DNA of 52,226 nt from Rhypophila decipiens (Eukaryota > Ascomycota > Sordariomycetes > Sordariales > Naviculisporaceae). Shown in pieces: positions 21,001 to 32,754 of the stretch. Location: contig MU858284.1 in the NCBI GenBank assembly GCA_033297075.1, forward strand, positions 1 through 52,226, given 5' to 3'. The stretch's first letter is position 1. Every line of letters starts with the position of its first letter. A program made the translations under genes and the position numbers. The notes beneath the pieces were generated by a model, which worked only from the letters and a program-made list of their open reading frames with translations, did not search any database and had not been told where the DNA came from.

Positions 21001-23976
21001 GACAATGCCGCAACTGAGGACGCTGAGGACGCGGAGTGCATTAATTCTGACGGTCGTATCACCCTGACTGCAGACACGATGAATTGTCAGCTTTTCCTGC
21101 CATTGATGCGGGAAGACAGTGCAATTAAGGTTCCCACTGGACCTTGCATAGAATACGATCCCGCAATTCCAACGGCCGGGATATTTCCCCGCCTAACCAC
21201 TCGACAAGTGGAATCATCAAGCCCTCCTGTCGCATTGTGTACAAGTCTCTGGCATTGTTTGAAGCCGTTAGGGCTGAAACCAACAAGAAAGATTTAGATC
21301 GGATCTAGATGTACAAATGCTGCACACTCCCTAGGAATCACACATTCTGCAGTAGCAACGTCAGTCGAGTATATCTACCGTTCGGTACCTACTCCAACGA
21401 GGAGTTTGATGTGTAAAGCAGTGAATATCCCAAATGTAGTACCATAGTTATGTATGTACATGATGATGACGGGACTTTTTGCAATCCCGGATGATATTAG
21501 GACAATTAGCTGGGGAAGATAGTATTGAGGTGACACGGCGTGAGCCGCGTCCAACAACCTTCATAAGTCTCGTGCAACCACAGGAAGATAGGAACGAGGA
21601 CGCATATCTGTATTGAATTGGATCACATAGTTATACAATCGTGCGAGCGTGCATAGCCTAGGTAACCTGAGCACCGAGTGAACAAGCGCGCGTAAGCTGA
21701 TAATCGCCCGACTGCACTTTCAATACAACTTTGTGTCCTCGATATGGAATGTCAACTCTCGTAAGTGGGGGCGGATTTGAACACCAGCGTCACCAGAAAC
21801 GACGATAAGGAAGATGCAAGAGATATATGCTGCCTGGACCCAAAGTACGGGTCTTGCATCTCACAAGGGCGAAGCATTGACCACGACGATTAGAGATTGA
21901 AGAAAACAAACAGAAATGGGGAAGCCTCACAATCATTTCCTGGGACTAACGTTACTCTTGGATACAATACTAGTCTTAATGCACGGAAACATCGGCCAGA
22001 ATAGGCATCGCGAGGATTAAGAGGAATCAATCACAGCCTCAGCAAAAAGACGGTGCGTATGCGTCATTGGTCGCTTGTATATGTACGACCAAAGCTTCAC
22101 GTGCTGGTACATGGGATAAATCAGTGATTCATGAACAAAAAATAATGGAATCATTGGGACTGGAAGGATTTACTGAGTGATGAGCCCCAGTGAGTGGTGA
22201 GCTTTATTGGCATAGGTAAGCAATATGAGGCACAGCTTTTCCGGCAACCGTCTTTGCTGGTGGAGCAATGGAACACTCGAAAGAGGCGCAGGCCGTCACT
22301 CGAAGGCGCAATGATACAACCTGGTCCAGAACGGCATGTCTAGTTCAAAGGTTGCTGATTAAGGGTTCAAGTTCAACGAGCAGTTGCCCTTACTGGAGTG
22401 AACATATGTTTATTCACAAAACCAAAACGGTAATATCATATCTCTTTTTCTGGGCAACTTTTACAATAAGCTCTCTTATTTTAAGCAAAGTCCTTTCTCG
22501 GTCCCAGGTAAAAAGTCCCCTGCAGCTACCTGCAGCTATGGGTACTGACTTGAGATGTTGTAGTTGTTGTAAAGACGATTAGTACTGCATCAATTAGGGT
22601 GTTACAGCCAATTATGTTCATTTGGTTCTTGACAAACCAGAGTCTTGATTGGCCATCTGTCGGACGCTGCTATTCGTGCAGCTCCATGCCCCTTTCCATC
22701 ACCTGATGGACAGGCGCAAGAGTCCAACAAATATCACCAACAACTTAAGAAGAGTAATACGCACAAATCAACTACATCCCGGCAAGTTTACTGTAGACTA
22801 ATGGTGTACGGATGCTGCACGATCCCATGATCCGCCTGCCGTTGGGGATCCACAAATTACAAAAGTCTTACTCCGTGCTAGCCCCTTTTTGAACATCGGA
22901 GATGGAACGCAAACAATGACCTTATTTGTCACCAACTCTCCACCCCATCAACACCGAAAGACTTCAAGTTGATCCTCGCTCTGAGTCAACTTTTGGTTTT
23001 TGCTTTGTTACCGAACAATGCTCATTTTGTCTTGTGGGCTTGACACCTTGACACTTAGCCCTTTTCAGGACCGACGCAAGGAACTTGTGCTAGGCACGGG
23101 TCATTGGCGCGCACCTGGTCTGGCGTGGAGGCAGACCATGACCACCCAGCGACCGGTTGTGCCTGCCATGTCCCCCATAACATAGCTAACATATACATTA
23201 CGATCCATTATTCGGGTCAGGCCAAGGCGTGGGCCCGTGGGCTGTGGCTGCACACTGTAGTGTTACCGTTCTGGCATGCAACACATTTTCGATGGATCTT
23301 GTGGAAGGTTCAAGATCGCTGACATCGCCTCTCAAGGGTCTTGGCCTACACCTCCACTCCCGGTTTTAGATCTCTTTCTGTTCGTCTCGAAATAACCCGA
23401 AACGGTCAACTCTGCCAGACCAAAAGATATTGCGATCCAGCGTTCAGACAAACCCATCCTCTGCCCATTCTAAGACCCTGAATTGCGATCTCTCATGGTC
23501 AGATCACCTTTGGCCCGTTTTGTTTACTACCCAAAACAATCCCATCGCTGCATTCCAGAAGTTGAACTTCGAGCGTGTCTCCTTGTGCTGAAGCTACAAG
23601 TTCTTCTACAGCCGATCTTCAAGCTGTTCACCGGGCCACTGGCCACTTGGGTGATTGGATCGGCGCAGTGACCCAAGACACGCTGTCGCGATCCTTCAAC
23701 CAGGTCTGCGGCCCCTGGCAGACTCTATCGACGCATGGCGCCGGTTAGCGTGACCCATTGACAACGTCTCGAATATCAGCCTACTTTCACCCCACAAAGC
23801 CTTGTCGACCCTCATCTTGAAGCACGGAATGAAGTATTTTGGCCCCCGCCGCTACATCGAGTCTCCAATAGACCCGCCAATATACAGCCCCTTACCTACG
23901 TCACGCCGTGATACTCGAGCCTGTCGAGCTGCGCAATCATCTAGGTAACCGTATCAACTCCCTGTCAACGATCATC

Positions 23977-23983
23977 TATAAAT
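23977..23983 (+). promoter_or_regulatory. TATA-like element of Clr5 gene
   Basis: TATAAAT lies about 145 bp before the ATG at 24128. An out-of-frame upstream ATG at 24043 falls between them, so the true transcript start may lie downstream of it, or the upstream frame may lower translation. Confidence 0.4.
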
Positions 23984-24127
23984 CGGACCGCCACCCGGGT
24001 TCAAGAAAGACACCAATCCGGTAGAACGAAAACTGCCAAACCATGAGTCCAATCTGCCACTGCAGCAAGGCATATCCATACTTACATCTCGACGTCGCCT
24101 CCCAGTCATTCCATTCCGACACACGCC

Positions 24128-24819
24128 ATGTTCAGACCGGCCAAGCCCGAAGACTGGGAACCCTATCGGGAACTCATCGCCTATCTATATACATATATGA
24201 AGTTGAAGGATGTCATGGAAGAAATGCAAAACAACCACCACTTCAAGGCAACGTACGACCTGTCCCGGAGAGATTTCCCCCAAAGGTAGTACTTGGACTA
24301 ACAAGAAACCATGCCATGCCTCAGTGAAAAGCAGTACAAGACTCAGCTCAAAAAGTGGAATCTCGACACCAAATACACAAAGGCATCCGAGTACATCGCC
24401 ATGATCAAGATCCAACGACAGAGGGAGGCAGAGAACCCGCCAAAGCAGACCCGCTTCGCTCTTCGAGGACGACCCGTCGACCCCAAAGACATTACACGAT
24501 TCGAGAAACGGGCCTTGAAGAAGGGCATGATCAAAGAAGAGGACCTCAATGACGGGAATATTGGTAAGCAGGGGATAGATGGCCTGTCAATGGGCGTCCA
24601 AGATAACTGTCCTGGAGCTTGCGAAGCTAACTTTACAACAGAGGAAATTGAGGAGCTCGCATACGATACACCAACGGAAGAGATAAACTATAGCTATGCT
24701 GATTGTAAGTCAAGCCAAGACTGTAATATTGCTATCGTAATCCTACTGACATATCAGATACCTACTATCCAGACGCAACCACCTCTGAATACGACCCCTA
24801 TGCGGATTATCAATACTGA
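24128..24819 (+). CDS. Short Clr5-domain protein
   Basis: Four exons (24128-24252, 24325-24563, 24642-24704, 24758-24819) give 162 aa. Introns are 72, 78 and 53 bp with GTACGA, GTAAGC and GTAAGT donors, CTAAC or CTGAC branch points and CAG acceptors; all phases agree. Residues 6-60 are the Clr5 domain: EDWEPYRELIAYLY, KLKDVMEEMQNNHHFKAT, then EKQYKTQLKKWNLDTKY, with the first intron inside FKAT/EKQYK. Clr5 domains occur at the N-terminus of many ascomycete proteins, including the cellulose regulator after which they are named, and are usually followed by a long C-terminal region. Here only about 100 residues follow, basic (FALRGRPVDPKDITRFEK) and then Tyr-rich and acidic (YYPDATTSEYDPYADYQY). 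It is isolated between two gene-poor stretches. A nuclear or regulatory role is inferred from the domain. Confidence 0.8.
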
Positions 24820-26777
24820 GAAGGAACCAATGTCGCATCAGACAGTTGATGGAGATTATACCGCTCATTTGGACAAAAGATCAAGTACAAATAGCATCGG
24901 TATAACACGGATGGTATTCATAACCAAGCTCTGGACGTACAAGTTCATCAGAAGTGCTACCTTTCATGTCAACACCCTCCTTTCATTGATCTGCACACTT
25001 CTCTTTTGTTTTGTTATTTTTAGTTTTGGGATAGACTGGGGCATTAAATTCGGTTCTGAAGCTGGAGTAAGATATTTTGAGACAATTCATTCTCTTCCCT
25101 TTCATCTTGGCCAAACAGCAGTCAAGTCTTATCTAACTGCGGGACACAAAAACGCTCAGCACTTGGGTGTAGCCCAAATACAATTATGAAGGTATCCTTT
25201 TTCCGACCTTTGTTCTAGTTCGAATTTATCACTTGATGAATGAACCATCAAGCAATCACTACCATTAGAAGGTCTTGTGATATTACCATCTCCAGCATTT
25301 CCCCGGTTTACGTCTGGACGATATATCTGCTTTGTCCTTTTAGGGGTTATTGATATAACGTAGTTGCCTGCCGGACGAGCGTCCTTATAAAAGTTCTACT
25401 TGCCTTGTATAATTGGCCGCAAATTCAGACCTTGTCGATAGGTAGCTACTGATTGCTAGAAATGATGTGCATATAAAAATATACGTCCTCCGCGCAATTG
25501 TCTGCTGTCTGAATAAACATCTGGTCGTGTTGATAGGCCGCAGGGCAAGCGATGTGCTACCTTCCAACTAACTTGCATACATGTACTCTGGATTGATATT
25601 ACTTTAGCTACCCGACACAGTGTCGGGTGGAATCCTTCCAACCAGCTGGGCAGTGCCATTCCCATTTTGTCAGACTTTCACGGCCCTAGTTCCACGTGCC
25701 TCAAACTTACCTGGAGCTAGATGTCGCATATGCACAGCACCTTCATTCCTTCCTTTTTGCCCAGACAAGTTAGTGGAGATAAAGGCTGAGGCGTAGCTAC
25801 ACCAAGCTGGGTACCGAGGAGTGCTTGAAAGACAGCACTTACCATGGTGCCAAGTAACGACACCCAACGACACTGATACAACTCCAGTCGTACGAAAGGC
25901 ACAGCTCACAGATCCCCCACACATGATAACAACACATATGATCGGAGATATAATTATACTCGGGTTTCACCAATCCAATATACGCAAAAAAGACCAGGGG
26001 AAATCCTTCCGGGCACCTTTCGGACACTTTTCGGACGCAAAATTTCAGAAGTCTAGAGCCCTTAGGGCATACAGAATTCCTGACGTTCGCCTCCCTTTTC
26101 TGTAGGTGGCGTATGACGGTGGCTAACGGCCAATGCTTATGATTTGCTGCTTGCATGAACCAACCAACCTTCCATGACCCATTACCCACCCACACGCGCT
26201 TCGGCTTGGGGTCTGTCTGGGGTTTGACTACATATCTTGGGTACAGAAATGTCAGACTGGCGGATAGCAGATGTGATACACGTACTACAGTACGATAACA
26301 CACTCTCCAGCTGATTAAACACCCTGCCGGCAACCTGTACACCTAACATGCCGCATATCTGTACGATCATCGCACTTCTCAGACCTCAGCACACTGGAAC
26401 CGACGTTGATAAGATTCCAACGCCTCCGAGATGTTCTATGGGAAGAGCCTTGAACCCTTTTCGGCTCCGCAGGACATGACTTTCTAAGAACTATACTGTT
26501 TTTGTTAGTGAGTATGTTCCTTGTGTTGCTCGTGTGTACAACCCAGAAACATCCGATGATCTTTCGGGTACCGCCTCGACAAGTCTCTAACCACAGACCT
26601 AAACCCGCTGCACTTCAATTAGATCCTTACTAGTAACTAGGGTTTGTGAAATTGTTGCTACGTATGTATTAAGACGCCCCCAGATTAATTCCTACGGGTA
26701 CCCTAGTAATCCTATAAGGTACAGACGGTCAAATCGGCCACCCCTGGATTTAATCACAAGCGCATGTTTAATCCCGG

Positions 26778-26815
26778 CCGGCCCCCACAACGCAATTGCT
26801 CCGAAGCGGGGCCGG
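26778..26815. repeat. GC-rich inverted repeat
   Basis: CCGGCCCC (26778-26785) and GGGGCCGG (26808-26815) form perfect 8-bp inverted arms 22 bp apart, in a 130-bp patch with several CGG/CCG triplets. Such triplet pairs are the sites of Gal4-type zinc-cluster factors, but no gene start is near. Confidence 0.6.
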
Positions 26816-28422
26816 AGAAAGTCGGGCTTAAAAAAATTAGGCCGTCTTTCCGCTCCTTCTATCGGTCACCGTACGGACCCGAATTAATCCGATTGTCTCC
26901 GGCTCCCGACCGCGATGGCTCTTGGTTATAGGTAATTACTCTACTCGTATAAATTTGAGCAAGGTATTGCATTGTTATAAGTGCTGGGAGTTAAACTACT
27001 GGTCCTGGCCCGGAAATCGGTATATGGACTGTTCCTAGTCTCTGGTTTCTTGGATTTCTTTCCTAACCCAGATTGGGCAGTGCCCAAATATCCTTGTGCT
27101 TGCAAACCGCGACGTCGTCATTGACAATTTGGTCAGGTCACCGCAAGCTTGAGTTCGTATGTGATCAACATCATTTCGGAAATGGAACTGCAAAATCAAC
27201 ATGTCTAATAACGTTATGGACATCCCGTCCTTTGAAAATAAAACCGAGGCTAAAGCTCAACTTGGCAGGCTGAATAGCCAAGCGACAACCGACTGGATCC
27301 ACCCATGAGTCAGGCCGTGTTAGTCAGCGGTCGGCGTCAATAACGACCCCAACGAATATTGTTACCCAACAAGGGTCGTCCTCTTGTTATTGAATTGCAC
27401 TGCGCAAGGCATCTACCTCACTCTCCAGGTTACCATCACCGTGGTAATCCGAAAAACATCGGAGAAGGTCGAAGGATTCGTAGCCTAGTCAGACCTGTAG
27501 GCTGTAAGCCTGGCCATGTGGGTCTGATGGGTACGCTAGCAACATCCAAGAATGCGACTCTACGTAGAGTTCTTTCTTGGAAAGAATACATTAGTCAGAC
27601 TAACCGCGCATTTCAGAAGTATAACGATCTGATAGACAGGAGAAGGATTTTATTGGCGCCCAGGATAACCCATAATCCCGTACCTATCCAGGTCTGTGGA
27701 TGACGCTGTGCCAAGTGATTAGGGGCATATAGTTATACGGCAGGTAGTAAGGCTCTTCCGCGAGCACTGCCATCTTCGAGTTACTTTCTGATCCGAATGC
27801 TGGTTCGGTAGTGCTCTTGAATTCGAACACAGCCACGATATTTAATCGAAACAGGCTGACTCCAAGAGTGTCTCTGCAACATGTCGTGATACTCAAGTTG
27901 ATCAACTTATGTTCAATATCACGACATCAGACTCACACCATTTCCCTAAACAAGCATTAGCGGAACAGTTTTGCTGCAGATTGGTGCAATCCTTTTCCCT
28001 CAGACCGGGGCGGGTATTGTTGAAAAATATGCACGACATCCCTTCTTCTTCTGCCGTGTGTTTGATAGTGAGTGCACCCCAAAGTCCCACGGATCAGCCC
28101 GTGTTCTGACGGAGTCAATCATGAGCAACTGCGAACTTCCGGGGACATTTTTTGCGGAGCAGCACTACGACTGCGATGTCATCAACATCATATCCTTGAG
28201 CCTCTTCAGGACCAATGGCTGCCACGCCCCAGACGAGCCAGGGTCACTGGCAGATTGCTGCAGGGCAGATCCTCACGGTTGGTGATGGCCCGGCCCGTCG
28301 CCAAACTGCCCGAACCTGGTCTCTCTTGCGCAACGACTTCGCCAAGGACAGAGCCGGATTTAGTACGGATACTTCCCAAATGGCGCCAGGAGCCCTCGTG
28401 GTTGCTTCGACTTGGAAATCCT

Positions 28423-28442
28423 ACTTTACTTTACTTTACTTT
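28423..28442. repeat. ACTTT pentanucleotide microsatellite
   Basis: Four perfect ACTTT units are followed by interrupted CTTACTTTG copies up to about 28470. Confidence 0.85.
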
Positions 28443-29803
28443 GGCCTTACTTTGGATTACCTTACTTTGCTAGGAGCCCTGGGGGCCCAATTGGTCGGGC
28501 TTACCCAAACCCACAAGAGATCCACTGCATGAAGCTCGGCGTTGCTAAGGGTCGCAGATGATGCGGAAGGACAGAACAGTACGATGATGGAAAGCTGCAA
28601 GGGATGGTTAAACTTTTCCCTCGGCATTTCTTTTTGGGGTCTAGAGTTGTCCGTCCTGCCGACCCCGTAATCATCGACATGGTATGTTTTCAGAACTGGA
28701 CGTGCTCGTTTTGGCTTGCGATGAGCGGGTGGGTAGTGATGACCTGTTGCGAAAATGAGGATCGATAGGAGTTAGTCCTGGAAACTGGTTCGTGATCGGC
28801 ATGCAGGGAATGTAAGAAGAGAGGCTACTCACATCACAATAATAATTGGTCGTTTCCGGGCCGTCTAAATTCCATTCGGCCAAATGTAGTTCCAAAGATA
28901 CTGTCTCGGGTTCGGATGGATGCCATGACAATAGCATGATTGTTGTTCACCGCCACATCGTTTTGCCCGCGGCAAGTCGTACGACACCTTTCTTTCCCAG
29001 AGACTGTCCTCGGCGACCAAGCGATCAGTCCGTTGGCTGGCAAGGCGGGTACGAGCGTAGTCGAGGGAGTAGACGAAGAGACGGCTGTGGGTTTGGAAAG
29101 GAGACGGTTGCTGCTGCTACGCCGCCTGCTGTCGATGAGAAGTAATGGACGGAAAAGTCGACAAAACGAAAAAAGGGGCAAAGGTGCCTTGCTGACCTAA
29201 TTTCGCAATCTTGGATACATTTCCTTTGGATTCCTTTTTTGCATCTGGAGTAACTACAACTAATACTATAGTAGATTTAGAATTACCACGTTCAGGTCTG
29301 CCATGCCTAGCTCGAGTGCCTCGGCTATCCGTTCAGCTGCCATGAGGTCTCGACGGTGGCTGGTACCCAGGTGGAAATCACACCCTACTTTAGGTCCTAT
29401 TTCGGCTCTAATTGGTTCGGGTTTTGCTGGAAGGATCAATAAATTTCTACCGTCATCCGGGGCGTCTGCACGATGGAGGCACTGGTTGCGTCAGGGGTAT
29501 CAGTGGCCTGTTGCTTCAAAGCTGAGGTCGGGTCTTGGGCCCCCACAACATCCTCATTGGGCACTGTGATATGCCTTCAAACTTTATGCATGTGGACAGA
29601 ATGAAGTTTCTTACGAGAACCGATTACAAAGATTACATGGCGCCGTACCAAGACCTCTTTATGCTGGGCATTGCTTACGACTTCAATTATATACTGTTGC
29701 CTAGGCCACAAAGGCAGGAATATCATTTGTACCGCACTAGGCAGTAGTAGGTGCAGCACTGTGCCACTGCCACTAGGCCATATAAAATAAATGGCCTGCG
29801 CTT

Positions 29804-29817
29804 CCCCCCCCCCCCCC
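29804..29817. repeat. Poly-C tract (14 C)
   Basis: An uninterrupted run of 14 cytosines in noncoding DNA. Its exact length is prone to sequencing error. Confidence 0.85.
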
Positions 29818-30279
29818 GGTACATCTTAGCTTAGCTCTATAGAGACCAATGTACGATTTCACCTCTCACATATACCATATAAATAAGGCTAGAAATGACC
29901 ACTGTTACTGCATCATTGCGGCGAATGTGAGCAACTTCTGAAGAGAAGTTAGCCGAATAGGTATAGTTCTTGGCTTGGCTGTAAGCTCGCGCCGTCTTTT
30001 CATCTCCTGGCTAATTACACAATAACAATATACAAACTCGCCTGGGCCTATCGTTATGGATTCAAGGTTCTTCTGGTTGGTAATGTGCTTACTAACAAGT
30101 CTCATCCGTCATCCTCCTGATAGGAAGTTGACACTCGGAATGAGAAACTGTTCAGGGGTAGCCGCGAACGATGCTTGGCAAGTTCCTTCATGTTGTTGCC
30201 ATCATCACTCTGGTGGTGATTCAGGTTAGGTAGAGAGAACCGACGACAGATCGTGAAGCGTCCGGTCGAGCCGATCGAG

Positions 30280-30287
30280 TATATAAG
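30280..30287 (+). promoter_or_regulatory. TATA box of NEP1-like gene
   Basis: TATATAAG lies 108 bp before the chosen ATG and is followed by a C/T/A-rich leader. This is the clearest TATA element in the window. Confidence 0.55.
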
Positions 30288-30394
30288 ACTCCTTGTATCG
30301 ACCCTAAGTCTGCATTTTGTCCCCTCTCATCTCACCATCATCCCAAGGCCTTCCTACCTCTTCCCCATCCACAAGCCTCAAGACAAGACCCAGA

Positions 30395-31267
30395 ATGAAC
30401 TCCTTCACCACTGCCGTCCTCCTCGTGGGCAGCTCCCTGACATCCCTCGTCGGCGGCACGCCCGTCATCAGCGCCAACACCCCTGTCTCGACCCCCTCCT
30501 GGATCGAAGCCATCGACCCAGTCGACATTGCCGTCAACATCACCGGCATCACCACCCGGGACATCCGCGGTTTCATCCCCAACAGGGCCCTCAACATCGA
30601 GCACAAGTTCCAGCCGGTCCTCGACTTCGACAAGGACGGGTGCTACTACACCTCGGCCATCGACCCCAACGGCAACCTCAACCCGGGCCTCAACTACGCC
30701 AACGGGGTCCCCCCCAACTGTCTGCGGGCCCAATGCCGCGACAACAACCGCCTGCAGAACAACAACGTCTACTCCCGCGCGCGCTGCAACAACGGCTGGT
30801 GCGCCATCATGTACGAGTATTACTTCGAGAAGGACCAGATCGTCTGCGGACCCGCGCGCTGGGAACAGGACGGCCATCGACACGACTGGGAGAACGTGGT
30901 GGTCTTCACGCAGGGCGAGTCCGTTCGCCGGGTTGCTCCGTCGTGTCACGGCGGGTACGGCGGCGCAACCAACTCCCCCCGTCTGCAGGGCCAGCGCGCC
31001 AAGATTGTGTACCACAAGGACGGCGGACGCACGCACTGTCTGCGCATGGCGAATTCCGGCGATGATGCCATTGAGAACTACACCGGCAGTTGGTTCATTG
31101 GGAATCTGATCGGGTGGACGAATTGGCCGTCTACTTGGCTCCGTGACCGCACCATGAACAACAACTGGGGCAAGGCCTCGCCTAAGCTGCGCGATGATCG
31201 GTTTGGTGCTGCTCTGAACTCGGCTGGTGGTGGACAGGTTGGAAGCTTCAACCCGTGGTCTGATTAA
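30395..31267 (+). CDS. NEP1-like protein (NLP, NPP1 family)
   Basis: A single exon of 290 aa. I start at 30395 because this ATG begins a signal peptide (about 1-21); the frame is open upstream to 30317 but that part is not signal-like. The family heptapeptide GHRHDWE is intact at 160-166, preceded by the conserved AIMYEYYFEKDQ segment (137-148). NLPs are secreted proteins of plant-associated microbes; cytotoxic members bind plant sphingolipids and damage dicot membranes, while others have no toxic activity. The protein has eight cysteines (83, 109, 114, 131, 136, 151, 184, 215), more than the two of the common type 1 group, so it belongs with a cysteine-richer type or a diverged branch. Whether it is cytotoxic cannot be told from sequence. 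Codon third positions are strongly C-biased early in the gene. It is flanked by gene-poor DNA on the left. Confidence 0.92.
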   Translation: MNSFTTAVLLVGSSLTSLVGGTPVISANTPVSTPSWIEAIDPVDIAVNITGITTRDIRGFIPNRALNIEHKFQPVLDFDKDGCYYTSAIDPNGNLNPGLNYANGVPPNCLRAQCRDNNRLQNNNVYSRARCNNGWCAIMYEYYFEKDQIVCGPARWEQDGHRHDWENVVVFTQGESVRRVAPSCHGGYGGATNSPRLQGQRAKIVYHKDGGRTHCLRMANSGDDAIENYTGSWFIGNLIGWTNWPSTWLRDRTMNNNWGKASPKLRDDRFGAALNSAGGGQVGSFNPWSD

Positions 31268-32754
31268 GTATCTGATCGTCTTCAGCATACCAGCAGAGAT
31301 CTGAGGTGTGAAGATGTCTTGGGGGGGAACAACTGGGGTGGTGTACTCTTCCAACAAGAGTATGATAGGTGAGGAAGAGGACTGGGTGGATTGCTGTGCT
31401 GTAGTTTCGCTATGTTTCTAGTTAGACATTTGTTGTTTGTACTATTATTCGAACTTGTTCTCCTACCAAACTCGCCAGGTGCCGGCAAAAACAGCTGGGA
31501 GGTTTGTTCTTAGCGTTTCAAACTGTTTTTTTTAGCTGTTGGGTAGTTGTTTCGTGCTTGGTCGAGTGTGAACAAGGTGACAAGTTAGCGAGAGCTATTG
31601 CAAAAGTTTGCCCCACGAACATCATTCGGGACGTATATCTAAACTATAAGAAAAGCTTGCGTTTACTGCGGGATTAATCTCGTTATATGTTCTGGATAAT
31701 TACAGTGGATTCTGATTAAACAGTAGGGTTGCTTTCCTTTCCCGGGCCGTACAATTTTATCTTTTGGAACCATCTCAGTCGATTATGATGTGATTGAGGA
31801 TAGTTTATAACTGATACTAGCTGCTGATGTTGGACAAAATGATGGTATTCGTTGATTACTGCGAAGTTGTACGAATACAGTCCTGGACTTTGACCTGTTG
31901 TGTCAGGGTGGTAAAATGGTGTAGATTGACAACGGGCTTCTGATTGGCCAATTACCGACTGCAAGATCGGGCTGGGAAATTGTTAGCCTGCCTTGCCTGC
32001 ATGCCTTGCCAACGACAAAGACGCAACGACGGCACGGGATATTCACAGTTATCTGTTTCTGAACGGTTTTTGTTTTGAGTATTGTCCACGCATTGAAATA
32101 AAATACGCGGAGGGTAGTGTTATCCTTCCCGTGTTGATTTAGACCGAGTGACTCAGCCACTGCCAACACGAAAAACTAGCTTCGGTTCACTTTGTTATTC
32201 CTGGAATGACTGAAGTAGGACTCTGAGGGTTAGCTCAAAGCTTGTTGTGCGCGCAATTATCATGATCTCTTTGCCTTTGCGAGGCGATGTTTACACATTC
32301 TCGGTTTAGGGTTAAATCATTAAAATGTTGATGATGGAACAACTCAAGGCTGAGCTGTAACTCCACAAGGTTTTTGGCGGACAGGTTTTTGTCAATTTGA
32401 TAAGAGTGCTCTCCGATAACGGATCTCTGAGGGCAGAGCAGTCATGTTAGGAGAAAGGTTTACTTTATTTTTGAGATTCGGTAAAATGACACACCCACCA
32501 GGGTCTCTCCATACACATAACATCTTGGCTTCCAACGCAGCGAGCTGTCAAAAGCCCGCGTTCCTCACATAAATTCCACCCCGTTATGGTTCTGAACCAT
32601 TTTAGATACCAAAGTGGACTAGCGACACCCAGTCCCCCAGCCAAAGCCAGTCCATCTAATTCAGTTAAACCATCACACCAGCAAAGGCAATCGAGCAAAC
32701 AGTCAGAGCTGGTCATTGTTGACTGGCCCAACACCAAGAACGATAGCGCGAGAT
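31268..32754. other. Intergenic, about 1.5 kb
   Basis: This is the 3' flank of the NEP1-like gene and of the broken pfkB gene, which point towards each other. No gene is supported; short open frames have no recognisable content. Confidence 0.45.

Larger units (their letters stand above)
16571..24127. other. Gene-poor region, 7.5 kb
   Basis: I find no supportable gene. Open frames are short, carry no recognisable domain and no splice structure rescues them; no transposase or reverse-transcriptase remnant is legible. Distinct pieces are a 3 x 15-bp tandem repeat (17957-18001), a GC-rich island rich in GGCC/CCGG (about 18500-18760) in otherwise balanced sequence, and the promoter of the Clr5 gene at the right edge. 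The region may be long-decayed transposon DNA, or may hold noncoding transcripts that cannot be seen from sequence. Confidence 0.45.
24820..30279. other. Gene-poor region, 5.5 kb
   Basis: No gene is supported. The frame of Clr5 exon 2 stays open through introns 2 and 3 to 25189, which is discussed as a finding. Other frames, such as 25839-26342 (-) and 27359-27703 (+), have no domain. Distinct pieces are a GC-rich inverted repeat at 26778-26815, an ACTTT microsatellite at 28423-28442 with scattered degenerate units to about 28470, and a run of 14 C at 29804-29817. The octamer TACGGATA occurs at 28364-28371. Confidence 0.45.

Noticed and set aside
22340..22400. Possible tRNA B box (GGGTTCAAGTTC)
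   Set aside because: No A box at the right distance and no cloverleaf pairing.
25839..26342. 167-aa minus-strand frame
   Set aside because: No signal peptide, domain or splice structure; composition is like noncoding DNA.
30338..31357. 339-aa minus-strand frame and a 270-aa plus-strand frame over the NEP1-like gene
   Set aside because: Shadows of a GC-rich, stop-poor gene; neither has a recognisable domain, while the NLP frame has the family motif and a signal peptide.
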